DNA of 24,580 bases from Candidatus Parcubacteria bacterium (GTDB lineage Bacteria > Patescibacteriota > Patescibacteriia > Patescibacteriales > UBA12075). Position numbers and translations under genes: made by a program. Positions 13,501-21,480 of the stretch are shown piece after piece (the stretch's first letter is position 1; each line of letters starts with the position of its first letter). Below the pieces are notes generated by a model. The model was given only the letters and a program-made list of their open reading frames with translations, had not been told where the DNA came from and did not search any database. The stretch lies in contig JAGLJW010000017.1 of assembly GCA_023142215.1 (NCBI GenBank), positions 1-24,580 on the forward strand, given 5' to 3'.

Positions 13501-15946
13501 TAATGCAGACAATGAAGATATAGTTGTTGATGGTGATCGGTGGGTGGACTTTACATTACCATCATCTATAACTGATGTGGTGAGTGTTTCTGGTGTTGTT
13601 TATAATACCAGCGTTGATGTGGGAAATAAGTTAGCTGATGCTTGGGTTTGGTTGGGAGATCCTACTACTACTTTTCACACTGGAATTCAAACAGCTAGTG
13701 ATGGAAGCTTTAGTCTGAATGTGCCAAAAGGCATAACTTATAAGATTGGTGCTGATAAACCTGGTTATATGTCAGAGGAGCCAAGTGATCTTAGTGCTTT
13801 TGCAAACGTAGCTGGTTTAGAGTTGATTCTTAGCCCGAATGACAATACAATTTCTGGTTATGTTTATTTTGATACCAATAGCAATAATACTTATGACCCA
13901 GGAGAAGAAATAGATGGTGCTTTTGTGAGAGCGGAAACAAGCAACGGAAGTATGCAATCTCATGCTCCAGCTGATGCCGATGGTGCTTATGAAATTGGTG
14001 TGATCAATGGAACTTGGCGAGTGTATGCTATGGCCAATGGTTATTCAGAAACAGAATATACTAGCACAATTACTATCAGCGGATCTTCTGCTACAGCTAA
14101 TATTGCTTTAACAGCAGATGCTAATTGGGAAAATAGAAGTAAACAAAAACCAATGACTCCGGCCTCTGGTGGCTCAATGGATGATACTGGTCAAGATGGA
14201 GCCGGTAAATCATCAGGTACTGGAATTAAATTAACTCTTCCACCAAACGCTTTAGGTAATTCTACAGCTGCCGGTAATGTTAACGCTAATAGAACAGCGG
14301 CTGTTACTAAAACAAATTCATCAAACCCAATCGGCAGTCAAGGTGTGAGTGTGACGGCTACTGACAATTCAGGACAAGCTATTACTAATTTAAATGATTA
14401 TGTTGATGTAGAAATGGTTTTGTACAAAGCTGATATAGAGGCAGAAATAGCAGCTGGCAATTTGACTTATGAACAATTAAAAGTATCTTCTAACGCTTAT
14501 TGGGATTCTACAATTAACGATTGGGTAAACCTAACATCAACTAGAAAAGCTTACTTTAAGAATAGTGGAGATACCGAATGGACGCTTTATAATAATACCG
14601 CAGCTAGTTCATCGTTTGAATTTTTTGTTAACAGTTTACCTGGATTGTATGATGACTATAAACTGGTTTTTGTTTCTAAAGTAAATCACTTTACAGTTTT
14701 TGGTACTATTACTCCAACTGATTCTGTGGCACCTAGTGCTCCTAGTGGATTAGCAGTAACTGCTTCAAATGGATCATCTGCTCTTAATTGGAGTGATAAT
14801 TCTGAATCAGATTTATTAGAGTATCAAATCTTTAGAGGTACCAGTGATTCATTTACCTGTAATGATGCCTCACAAATTAATGGTTCTCAAGTTGCAAGTT
14901 CGGCTTATACTGATTCTTCTTTAAGCGCTAACCAATCTTACACTTATTATTATAAGACAACAGCCGTAGATAATTCTGGAAATATTTCATCTTGTTCTAG
15001 CGCAGTTTTAGCAAATTATACTTATACAGCACCAGTAAGCACAGGAGGAAACGGCAGTGTGACTATTACTTATTGTAGTGATGTAACTTATTATGAATGG
15101 CAAGATACTTGTGTGAATGACATTCAATATAGAAATGTTATGTCAACTGTTCCAACTAACTGTACTTTAACAAGTACACAATCAGCTGATAGGCAAAGAG
15201 CTTGTTCTGAACTTGAAACTGAAGAAGAGGTAGTTGTGTTGGATACAGATGGTGATGGTTATAGCGATGATGAAGAAATTGCTAATGGTTATGATCCAAA
15301 AACTCCAGCTGAAGCAGAGCTATTATTAAAGATTTCAGAAATGCCAGTACTTGACAAGATTGCTACTATACTTAGTGAAGCTGGTGATATTGTTAAGGCT
15401 AATGTTAATGCACTTTTAGGCAGACTTGGTGTAAAACGAGACTTAGCCAAAGAACAAACCAGTGTTAAACATTATGCCCATAAGTTGTTAAAAAATGCTA
15501 AAGATTTTAGCAAAGACAACGAACACGCTTTGGTTAATTTCTTAACTTACGGAACAGAAACGACAAAGTATCTAGGCGAAGGTGAAAGAGCAGGAGTAAT
15601 AAATTCTTATAAATCAGCTTTTGGAAAATTACCAAAAACAGAGCATGATTGGCAAGACGCTATTAAGATAGCTAATGGTAGATGGCCGAATGAAAGAAAT
15701 GAAACTACTGAAAAAAATGCTGAGCTTGCTTTTGAAAAAATATACAAACGAAGTTCAGACAGAGGTAATCCACATGATGATGCGGCTATAACTATAATTT
15801 CCTATGGATTAAGACCAAGTGACAGGAACTTAGAAAGTGAAAAAGCGGGGATTAAAAGCTTTAAAGCAATTTATGGTTATAATCCAAAAACAGCTACGGC
15901 TTGGGATATCGTGAGAGCAATTGCTTATTCTGGGGCGATAAGATAG
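7598..15946 (+). CDS. Giant secreted multidomain surface protein
   Basis: A 2782-residue protein from the ATG at 7598. An upstream TTG at 7550 would add 16 residues, but the ATG places TIKKTYKK directly before the hydrophobic core and gives a normal signal peptide ending in AQA. Domains, numbered from the TTG frame: SbsA/Big_5-like (about 217-313); lamin-tail (about 314-443, with ISEVSANYDGSDNEFVEIYN); carboxypeptidase-regulatory-like (about 630-710); Big_5-like units (about 717, 862, 987, 1100); five carboxypeptidase-regulatory or SdrD-B-like units (about 1614, 1719, 1803, 2011, 2099); a ZU5-like region (about 2222); fibronectin III (about 2390-2485); a Cys-containing segment (about 2507); a calcium-binding repeat DTDGDGYSDDEE (about 2564); and two C-terminal repeats (about 2660 and 2744). 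Two stretches near 1250-1272 and 1554-1583 are strikingly Met/Pro-rich. It is probably an adhesin or cell-envelope structural protein. Confidence 0.9.
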   Translation: MTIKKTYKKIVVLTMIFNLICLNVGVSFLNFVPTAQATVTVDSQPASLLPSPGSGPSMMIGANSTDVAVIDFTLIQSAGESLSSVTVFLEDVGGSSLTAGDFSHLKIYQDNGDGNFGGGDLLAGSSTLITIGTTTPVTVTTSANNSIAGGGTTFFVTVSTGATWSDSDQDAVVFLMASDAIVTSASSPTITPLNDMNPLVADTTAPTVVSVEYINSNTVDVVFSEMVDMVVATNKDYYSFNGSLSVTEANMQVPNTIRLNSDGDIVVSSTTVAVTASVLDMAGNANITLTPQTVVIPVKVKISEVSANYDGSDNEFVEIYNASATGIDISGWFIQYSADSTVSWTTIATVLGSTTLDAYGFYLFATAGISPTADTPINASMTLSGGHIRIYNGSQEIDKLGWGTASSPEGQAMTVHTQGQSLERKSFGQTWAEDMASGGPDELMGNGWDTQDNLFDFLVQASPAPQNTSSATEEPVFDFFGGNGPMIMHMPINSADTGSDFVVLAQMGDPMTPVDEISAKLYYLVGDGTPENSIVGDYTIAIGSHQTNGVFQFTIPQATVDSSTGDGLYYFLAVVTNGGTGYMSASPTADMSGNIDTVATVPFIVNCAAAGTTYAITGTIQDDTAIGIEAVLVMLEGTGYSTTTDASGDYTINAPNGMYNIFLVKSGYYEESIRDIFVNGAAVSVATKTMFEGTGGGATGDSTKPIILWTGPPDGMFGVPALEEGFEVYIGISKDLDPSTFNASSTYFTIDGTTPIYPSSVEYDNDSSNNMAVFRPMEPYLGVVSAPTGGFLENKTYYLVMTGAIRDTSGNSLEGNRPEGGHVISFTTGMGVDNFVWDDFGSGAMMPPFVIGTKPSDGTLNVDQNTKVTVTFSDSMDSSSVTTVGNIKLNKIIVVSGAEQASSITISTILDTSGKIAIITPASNLVAGKYRLIVSGATKSATGIWMGDPAQSQNVASYEFYKSSFDVGSNVDVDAPTILGTWPINNETGVPVNPGALNIQFSESLDPSTVNSNTITLKRGSSLVTSNVNYDSNSQSVSLTPSTVLATGVDYTLTVIGSSTGITDLSGNTMPASVLVVFTTSSSGDTVAPVLMFANGDDYGIAVTFSEAMQSAPVTDTSNWANSVLNPQNYILKWGDPATVAAAGTVVDLVAANSQFNYKAEDNTVMIENLGLDPATLFLGGPVDFYIDVASTSVAGAGVADLSGNKAGNPTNFQMPINNSMDTKGILGPGDFFMPDMGDMGMMMAGAFPMNPMAGQSTLYFVDVPLTKAVPSGGSIVLTFPSGFDVSSATKDTYSPVNNDINEWNAGVVTIASVTGNQTNRTVTIVTGGDTTQTNDYLHMDITGIINSSIPRGPDTSGYTIDMKTLDASGTLLETINTMPVFINSGGNHSLTVTVNGVTSGHNGQIYVFLASPMTGPSEGIATFNDSTSADVVFSNFPEGQYMLFTEPVATLSGVDYSGMPMPAMIMLNDSSSTTVITLHKEAAGAGVAEITVDITGSFGSDSIDVFAGSPIGFKVKTISPGGENPSATLFLPDGVWMVGMGPAMPKTALMGPPPMPDWMPPMPTEVIISNNGSVIRESSGATNDGTVVMTIGTADKQIIGYVKDGLDTAIADVEVWAYQPMGEGKGAHTKTDTNGKFVLKLSEVGNYSVGVFKPGLPFVPEKSVEMRANTVAVDGNDTADIYLAGNLVTVASPFEIKMSKPSFTISGTVTDGTNPIAYAPVWANSVGSEGHADTMTDSSGAYVLYVDAGTWSVSSYIPGFGDAEAQAVVVSDTDVTQNLAPDSSITYYSISGTVTIGGSAQAYMPIRAVQYDSNGKYTGKEYGGSTGADGTYSISAPGSELYRIDIWTQNYGEVGLNNDGVANNPANVSLATSNLTGKNITIVTDDLNTVEFFFANAVSGQEGFVSIEGVDYSGTDAIPNGFYKSLRISDLSASSSVALADGNYLMFLDVPGLGSYIPDDSSNPDGRNADNEDIVVDGDRWVDFTLPSSITDVVSVSGVVYNTSVDVGNKLADAWVWLGDPTTTFHTGIQTASDGSFSLNVPKGITYKIGADKPGYMSEEPSDLSAFANVAGLELILSPNDNTISGYVYFDTNSNNTYDPGEEIDGAFVRAETSNGSMQSHAPADADGAYEIGVINGTWRVYAMANGYSETEYTSTITISGSSATANIALTADANWENRSKQKPMTPASGGSMDDTGQDGAGKSSGTGIKLTLPPNALGNSTAAGNVNANRTAAVTKTNSSNPIGSQGVSVTATDNSGQAITNLNDYVDVEMVLYKADIEAEIAAGNLTYEQLKVSSNAYWDSTINDWVNLTSTRKAYFKNSGDTEWTLYNNTAASSSFEFFVNSLPGLYDDYKLVFVSKVNHFTVFGTITPTDSVAPSAPSGLAVTASNGSSALNWSDNSESDLLEYQIFRGTSDSFTCNDASQINGSQVASSAYTDSSLSANQSYTYYYKTTAVDNSGNISSCSSAVLANYTYTAPVSTGGNGSVTITYCSDVTYYEWQDTCVNDIQYRNVMSTVPTNCTLTSTQSADRQRACSELETEEEVVVLDTDGDGYSDDEEIANGYDPKTPAEAELLLKISEMPVLDKIATILSEAGDIVKANVNALLGRLGVKRDLAKEQTSVKHYAHKLLKNAKDFSKDNEHALVNFLTYGTETTKYLGEGERAGVINSYKSAFGKLPKTEHDWQDAIKIANGRWPNERNETTEKNAELAFEKIYKRSSDRGNPHDDAAITIISYGLRPSDRNLESEKAGIKSFKAIYGYNPKTATAWDIVRAIAYSGAIR

Positions 15947-15972
15947 AATAGTAAAAAATTTCCTACAAATAA

Positions 15973-16004
15973 AAAATACGGCTAATTTTAGTCGTATTTT
16001 TTTG
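15973..16004 (+). terminator. Terminator of the giant surface protein gene
   Basis: ATACGGCT pairs with AGTCGTAT (8 bp, one G-U) around a short AT loop, followed by a run of seven T. Confidence 0.85.
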
Positions 16005-16013
16005 GTGTTTAAT

Positions 16014-16058
16014 AAAAAAAACCGCTTATTGATTTTAAAAACAAATGCAATAAGCGGT
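16014..16058 (-). terminator. Terminator of the glutamate 5-kinase gene
   Basis: ACCGCTTATTG (16021-16031) pairs perfectly with CAATAAGCGGT (16048-16058). Read on the minus strand the stem is followed by a T-run (16020-16014). Confidence 0.85.
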
Positions 16059-16079
16059 ATATATTTTTAAGAAGATTAA

Positions 16080-16844
16080 TTATTCTCTACAAAATAATGT
16101 GCCAGGAATTTCACCTTTTATAGACTTTAATATTCCGTTTTTAATGGTTCCAGAGATTAAGAATACATCAATTCCATGTGCCATAGATTTTGAAATTGCT
16201 TCTAGCTTTTTTTTCATTCCACCTCTACCATTTATATTTCTGCCATGAGCAAAGTCCATTATTTCTTTGTTTATTACTGAAACATATCTGATTAGTTCTG
16301 CTTCTGGATTGATTTGAGGATTTTCTTTATGTAGTCCGTAGTCGGAAAGCATAAACAACGAACTAACACTAAATGAACGACTTATTAAGAAAGCTAGTTC
16401 ATCATTATCTGTAAATCCTTTACTGATTTCGGCTGTTGAGACAGCATCGTTCTCGTTTACAATAGGGATAACACCCAGTTCTAAAAGTCCTTCTATGTTT
16501 TGTTGAAAATCAAACAAATTTCTTTTGTTGGTAAATGCAGTATTTGTAATTAAATTTTGAGAAATAATGATATCTCCAAAAATTTTTTGCCAAATTGTCA
16601 TTAACTTTACTTGACCAATTGAGGCACAATTTTGTCTTGATTTAATTACTTCTGGGTATTCATTAATTCCAAGAATTTTCATTCCACATCCAACAGCACC
16701 TGAAGAAATTAAGATTACATCGTAATTGTTTTTTCGAAGTGATTTTATTTGTTCTGCAATATTTTGCATTATATCCAAATTCAAACAACCATTAGTTAAT
16801 GTTAAAACATTAGTTCCAACTTTAATAACTATTTTTGTTTTCAT
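16080..16844 (-). CDS. proB: Glutamate 5-kinase, short form without PUA domain
   Basis: It phosphorylates L-glutamate with ATP, the first step of proline synthesis, in the cytoplasm. The 254 residues cover only the amino-acid-kinase domain: VIKVGTNVL near the N-terminus, SSGAVGCG (about 47-54), NENDAVS (about 130-136), TDNDELA (about 145-151), LSDYGLH, and GRGGMKKK (about 206-213) for ATP binding. The family is usually about 260 residues, or about 370 with a C-terminal PUA domain, which is absent here. The ATG at 16844 is chosen because AGGAAGG lies at the right distance before it; the in-frame GTG two codons upstream would sit on top of that site. No proA or proC is adjacent, so the pathway context is missing and the product could feed another route. 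Confidence 0.9.
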   Translation of the reverse strand: MKTKIVIKVGTNVLTLTNGCLNLDIMQNIAEQIKSLRKNNYDVILISSGAVGCGMKILGINEYPEVIKSRQNCASIGQVKLMTIWQKIFGDIIISQNLITNTAFTNKRNLFDFQQNIEGLLELGVIPIVNENDAVSTAEISKGFTDNDELAFLISRSFSVSSLFMLSDYGLHKENPQINPEAELIRYVSVINKEIMDFAHGRNINGRGGMKKKLEAISKSMAHGIDVFLISGTIKNGILKSIKGEIPGTLFCRE

Positions 16845-16950
16845 AGCCACCTTCCTATTTATTATTTTTTTTAAAGAACTTCAAATTTTTCGTAAAAATC
16901 TTATTTAAAGACTTTAGCATAATAGATAGAGGTAGTCAAGATTGTACAGT

Positions 16951-17111
16951 GTAACTGCTCACTGACTATATACTGTCATTGCGAGCGAATGCGTGGCAAT
17001 CTCATTAATTATGCATCGTGCATATTTCATGGGATTGCCACGTCGTCGCTCTAGCTCCTTCTCGCAATGACAATGAAGTTAGCTAATTTTGTAGCTTCAG
17101 TGAGTAGTTAC
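16951..17111. mobile_element. 161-nt hairpin MITE (REP/palindromic element)
   Basis: Nested inverted repeats run the whole length. GTAACTGCTCACTGA (16951-16965) matches the reverse complement of 17097-17111 except one base. TGTCATTGCGAG (16974-16985) pairs perfectly with CTCGCAATGACA (17061-17072). GCGTGGCAATCTCAT pairs with 17029-17043, and ATGCA/TGCAT closes the tip. The TGTCATTGCGAGCGAA wording is a familiar type of bacterial palindromic repeat. A related element begins at 24450. This element fills most of the gene-free stretch 16845-17235. Confidence 0.85.
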
Positions 17112-17235
17112 TTTTAAAACTCTTGCGATATTACCAAAATAATGTTTATATTAAGTATATTGGAATGTATTTCATAAAATGTTCTTTAATAATGAAGTGA
17201 ATTTAATATTTCTTTTACAAAAAAGGAGTCACAAA

Positions 17236-17511
17236 ATGGACGCTGAAAAGTATTCAGAAATTTTTAAAATTGTTCTTGGGGTAAAAAATAAAGTATTTCA
17301 TTTATTTTATAAAGAAGGCAAAACAAAAGAAGAACTTCAAAAATTTACTAAAGAAGAATTAAGTAAAGACGGAATAGGTTTTCCTGGCGTAGGTGAGAGT
17401 TATAGGAAAATGGTTGAAAGACTTGTCAATGAAAATTCTTCTGAAGTAATTCCCAATGGAACAGATCCTTACAATGAATTATTTGAATTTTTTGGACTTA
17501 AAGTAAACTGA
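17236..17511 (+). CDS. Small hypothetical protein
   Basis: A 91-residue soluble, Lys/Glu-rich protein of mostly helical character. It begins MDAEKYSEIFKIVLGVKNKV, carries KTKEELQKFTKEELSKDGIG in the middle and a Pro/Gly turn (GFPGVGESY), and ends in ELFEFFGLKVN. No domain is recognised. The ATG at 17236 is chosen because AAAAGGAG (17219-17226) lies before it with normal spacing; an ATG at 17179 in the same frame has no such site and would add an atypical hydrophobic N-terminus. It stands alone, with a terminator at 17561-17592. Confidence 0.65.
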   Translation: MDAEKYSEIFKIVLGVKNKVFHLFYKEGKTKEELQKFTKEELSKDGIGFPGVGESYRKMVERLVNENSSEVIPNGTDPYNELFEFFGLKVN

Positions 17512-17560
17512 GCAAAATCAGTGTTAATATTATGAAACTATACAAAATTTAATAGCCCAT

Positions 17561-17592
17561 AACCCGTTTATAATAATTAAACGGGTTTTTTA
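17561..17592 (+). terminator. Intrinsic terminator after the small hypothetical gene
   Basis: AACCCGTTTA (17561-17570) pairs perfectly with TAAACGGGTT (17578-17587), followed by a T-run. Confidence 0.9.
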
Positions 17593-17695
17593 TTTGTGTA
17601 ATTATATTTTAAATAGAATTTGATTTTTATTGAAAAATAAGGTAAGTTAAAAGAAATTAATGTAGTATTTGGCGACAGACCCACTAAATAATTTC

Positions 17696-19210
17696 ATGGA
17701 TAAATTAAATTTTCTTTTAATATTATTTTATTCAGTTTTTGTTATTTTTATAGTTTTACGCTATTCAAATAAAAAAATAAAACTGAAAATTCCAAATTGG
17801 TTGTGGTTTATACCAATTGTATTTTTTTTGATTACTAGATTTTTGCCTTTTGCTATAAATGGTTCGCATCCATTAGGTTATGATACAGGTTTTTATAATT
17901 ATACATTAAGTCAGGCTAGATCAGAGGTAGAATTATCAGATTATTTTTCGTTATCAAAAATTCTTCATCCAGCAGGAGTTGAGTCAATTGGACAGCAGTT
18001 AATTAATAAAACATTAATTTTGCTTGGTTTTGATAACTGGTCAATACTTTACGGTTTTTATATATTAATGGGCTTAATGATAGGCTATTTCATTTATTTG
18101 TTTGCTAAAAAATATTTTGATAAATTTTCGGCGTGGATAGCAGTCTTGCTTTATAGCGTTTCGTTTGTACAATTTTTAGCATATAGTGAAATGTTTTGGA
18201 AAAGTGCTGTAGGTTTAGTATTGATGCTTTTTATCTTTTATTTATTAGAACAAAAGAAGCCAAAATATTTTTTGTTCATTATTCCTTGCGTTTTGTTTTT
18301 GGCTATTACCCATAAAACTTCTGCCATAATATTATTAATAGTAGTTACTTTGTTTTTATTATTAGATAAAACTTTCAAGCTCAAACATAAATTAATTATT
18401 CTAACATCCATATTTTTAACGTCTGGAATTCTTTTTGGTTTAAATCAAGGTGTTTTTATTGACTTGGGAAAGCAAGTATTCTCTGGTTTTAAGGGGCAAT
18501 ACGATTTGTTTTCTTTGCGTGAAGGTTTATTTATAAACGGAAATCAGTTTTTAAATTTTTCTTTTTTTTATTTACCATTTGCATTATTAACTATCGGAGA
18601 TTTAATTTGGAAAAAATCTAGAATTACAACTATTTTATTATTAACTTTAGTATCAAGTATATTTGTTATTTTTGAATTAGTATTTTATAAAAGAATTTTT
18701 ATTTATTTAGATATTTCTTTAATCATTTTAGCTAGTTATTCGTTAGCAAGATTATTCAATATAATTTGCCAGAAGACATCTTTAAAATTTTCAATTTTTC
18801 TTTTCTCGTCTTCGCTTGTTGTCTTAACTGCTTGGGAGATTTTACAAATTACAAAACAGCCACCAGCGTTATCAGAAAATGACATGAAGAGCATCCAAGC
18901 TATAAAAGATGTAGAGCCAGATTTGAAAATTTTTACTTATAATTCTTATTACACTCCATGGCTATATGGATTTTCTGGACATAAAATTATTGCTCCTGGT
19001 TGGGGTGATGGAAATTGGAATTTGGATACTTGGAAAGTTTTTTGGGGTGCTGATTTGGAAGTAAAAAAGAACATGCTGTCAGATTTGACAGAGAATAAAA
19101 ATGGTGTTATTATTTTTAAGTCATCAAATATCTTTGATGATGCTAAAGATGATTGTTTTACATACATGGAAAACAATTTTTATTTATTTAAATGTCCTGA
19201 ACATGATTAA
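17696..19210 (+). CDS. GT-C-like polytopic membrane glycosyltransferase
   Basis: A 504-residue integral membrane protein with about 11-12 transmembrane helices. The first extracytoplasmic loop carries GYDTGFY (about 61-67), the position where GT-C enzymes place the catalytic Asp that uses a polyprenyl-phosphate sugar donor. FLAITHKTSAIILL in the middle and a soluble C-terminal domain (about 380-504, with a YYTPWLYGFSGHKI segment) follow. The overall plan fits the PMT/ArnT-like GT-C group, which glycosylates surface polymers or proteins. The ATG at 17696 is preferred over a TTG at 17669; no Shine-Dalgarno sequence is visible. The next gene starts inside its last codons (8-nt overlap), so the exported neighbour may be its substrate or partner. 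The exact family is unsure. Confidence 0.75.
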   Translation: MDKLNFLLILFYSVFVIFIVLRYSNKKIKLKIPNWLWFIPIVFFLITRFLPFAINGSHPLGYDTGFYNYTLSQARSEVELSDYFSLSKILHPAGVESIGQQLINKTLILLGFDNWSILYGFYILMGLMIGYFIYLFAKKYFDKFSAWIAVLLYSVSFVQFLAYSEMFWKSAVGLVLMLFIFYLLEQKKPKYFLFIIPCVLFLAITHKTSAIILLIVVTLFLLLDKTFKLKHKLIILTSIFLTSGILFGLNQGVFIDLGKQVFSGFKGQYDLFSLREGLFINGNQFLNFSFFYLPFALLTIGDLIWKKSRITTILLLTLVSSIFVIFELVFYKRIFIYLDISLIILASYSLARLFNIICQKTSLKFSIFLFSSSLVVLTAWEILQITKQPPALSENDMKSIQAIKDVEPDLKIFTYNSYYTPWLYGFSGHKIIAPGWGDGNWNLDTWKVFWGADLEVKKNMLSDLTENKNGVIIFKSSNIFDDAKDDCFTYMENNFYLFKCPEHD

Positions 19211-21347
19211 AAAATATTATTTATATTTCAAACAAATAAAACATAATTTAAAATCATATAAAAAGTTTGAAATTATATTTTCAATTCTTTTTTTTCTTAT
19301 ATCTACAGTAGTATATATACAATATTCGCAGGCTGATTTTCAAAGAGCAGGAGGTGGTGGCTACGGATACGGCTACGGATATGGATATGCTTATGGACCA
19401 CCAGTAATTGATATTGATCATACTCCACCAGTTTTAGGTGATTTAGTTTATGTAAAAATTAATGGTGAAGTTCAAAATATTTCTCCAATTGGAGAGAATT
19501 ATACAGTAACTATTAATTCTTCTGAATACGCTCAATTGGCTGATAAACTAGAAGGAGTTATATATGTTAATGTTGAAGGTGCTGACACTGAGGCTGTTTT
19601 TGATGTTAACTGGATAGAGGGAGAAAAGTCTATTGGGAAGTTAGTTTATCAAACAGTGGGAACAGTTACTAATTGGTTTTTAGTTATAAATGAAAATGCA
19701 GAGATATCATTTAAAACTGGTAAAAATACTTTTCAGATTATTTTATCAGACGAGGCTGGAAATGAAACATGGGTCATAGTTGATTTAGTTACTGTTGATA
19801 TTATGCCACCAGAAATTACTTTAAATGGATTGCCGTCTGTTTTTATGCATAGAGGTAATACTTATAAAGATGAAGGAGCGGTAGCGTTTGATGATCTTGA
19901 TGGAGATATTTCTGATGATATAATTGTTAATTCATGTGGCTTTCTAGGTGCACCAATGAGTGACGTTGATGCAAATAATATTAATGACTATTGTTCTTGC
20001 GGTGGTGCTGGTTGGTCTGCTGGAATAGGTTGGACAGCTTATCTGATTGAGTACCGTGTTTCAGATTCTTCTGGTAATATGGCTGTTCCGGTACTTAGAA
20101 GAGTAAAAGTTTTGTCGGTAAGAGAAAATCAAGTTATACTTTCTGACAATATGAATTTAAGCTCAAGTTCTAAAGAAATTTTAATTAGTAATTATTCTTC
20201 AATGAATTCAAATATTTATATTCCATCTAATGTTGCGAATGCAAAATTGAATGTGTTTGCTATTTTAGATGGAGCTAGTGTGGTTATTCCAGGAAGTTTA
20301 AATATTAATTCAGAAACCAGTATTGGAATTATTAATGTCCAAATTCCTGCTGGTATAGAAATTTTAGGTGAATTTGATTGGGCGATGCATGAAATTAATT
20401 TACCACGGATACGGGAAAATTCATCTGTTTCTGTGGTTCCTGATGCCGGTAATACAGCAGAAGTTAATTCTGTAATAGAAATTGGCTTTGATGATTCTTT
20501 ATTGACTTTCAATAAAGGAGTAAGAATATTAATTCCTAATCAAGCGGGACGTGATATTGGTTATTTAAGTGATGAAGTTTTTGTGCCAATAACTAGCACT
20601 TGTCAAGAAGATATACAAACAGTTGGAAATAATTTGTCTGTTGGGGGTGATTGTAAGATTAGCGTTGGCGATGATTTAGTCGTATGGACAAAACACTTTA
20701 CCAAATTTATTTCATATACTCAAATTGCTATTCCTAAACCAATCACTACTTCTACATCAGGAAGAAGTAGTGGTAGAAGTATTTCTGTTAATTATACACC
20801 ACCAATAACACCAATAGAATTGCCAGAAGTATTACCAGTACCGCTGAAAATAGAGGAAATTGAGAGAGTATTGGTTTTGGGAGTAGAATATAATGCTAGT
20901 AATGATGTGGAATTGATAATTCAAGATACAATCAGAAAAGAAAAAGAATTTATTTTTGAAATAGATGTCAATTTATCAAAAAGATTAAGCGGAAGAATAT
21001 TGTTGCAAGTAGAGGAGCATGGAGAAGCTTGGTATATTAATCCAAAAGATAATAAAAAGTATTATATGGCAAACGGTGATAAGGCTTATAAAATTATGAA
21101 ATATTTAAGCGTTGGTATAACTAACAAAGATTTAGAAAGAGTGAAAGCTGATAAAGATTTTGCTAAAAAACATAGTGGCAAGATATTTTTGCAAGTAGAA
21201 GAACACGGAGAAGCTTATTATATAGATGTTAATGCTAATGTTCATTATTTAAAAAATGGCAATGTTGCGTATGATATTATGAGAAATTTCGGATTAGGAA
21301 TTACCAATAATGATATTAGGAAGATTGAAGTTGGTGAGATGTATTAA
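19203..21347 (+). CDS. Exported Ig-like/DUF5011-type protein with C-terminal GEAWYI repeats
   Basis: The 714-residue protein has a long basic n-region, a hydrophobic helix (about 23-41), and a likely cleavage after YSQA (44). It then shows a Gly/Tyr run (about 50-65, GGGGYGYGYGYGYAYG), Ig-like beta domains (about 70-195), and a DUF5011/HYR-like domain (about 200-303, PPEITLNGLPSVF...YKDEGAVAFDD). A beta-rich segment follows, ending near KHFTKFISYT (about 496). The C-terminus has two tandem repeats of about 60 residues, LSGRILLQVEEHGEAWYINP (about 594) and HSGKIFLQVEEHGEAYYIDV (about 656), a pattern common at the ends of CPR secreted proteins. The ATG at 19203 is chosen because it gives a normal signal sequence and an ATGATTAA overlap with the glycosyltransferase stop. 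Confidence 0.85.
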   Translation: MIKKYYLYFKQIKHNLKSYKKFEIIFSILFFLISTVVYIQYSQADFQRAGGGGYGYGYGYGYAYGPPVIDIDHTPPVLGDLVYVKINGEVQNISPIGENYTVTINSSEYAQLADKLEGVIYVNVEGADTEAVFDVNWIEGEKSIGKLVYQTVGTVTNWFLVINENAEISFKTGKNTFQIILSDEAGNETWVIVDLVTVDIMPPEITLNGLPSVFMHRGNTYKDEGAVAFDDLDGDISDDIIVNSCGFLGAPMSDVDANNINDYCSCGGAGWSAGIGWTAYLIEYRVSDSSGNMAVPVLRRVKVLSVRENQVILSDNMNLSSSSKEILISNYSSMNSNIYIPSNVANAKLNVFAILDGASVVIPGSLNINSETSIGIINVQIPAGIEILGEFDWAMHEINLPRIRENSSVSVVPDAGNTAEVNSVIEIGFDDSLLTFNKGVRILIPNQAGRDIGYLSDEVFVPITSTCQEDIQTVGNNLSVGGDCKISVGDDLVVWTKHFTKFISYTQIAIPKPITTSTSGRSSGRSISVNYTPPITPIELPEVLPVPLKIEEIERVLVLGVEYNASNDVELIIQDTIRKEKEFIFEIDVNLSKRLSGRILLQVEEHGEAWYINPKDNKKYYMANGDKAYKIMKYLSVGITNKDLERVKADKDFAKKHSGKIFLQVEEHGEAYYIDVNANVHYLKNGNVAYDIMRNFGLGITNNDIRKIEVGEMY

Positions 21348-21480
21348 GACTGTTCATTAAAATTAAATATTGGACATTTTGAAAAATATTCAAAGATGTG
21401 TTTGAATTTTAAATTTGGATTTAAACAAGAAGATAAACTATGACGAGGTTTTATGACTGAGTCTCAAAAAGGAGGCAATT

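Noticed and set aside
16951..17111. CRISPR array
   Set aside because: The repeats are a single nested inverted repeat, not direct repeats separated by spacers. No array is seen anywhere in the window.
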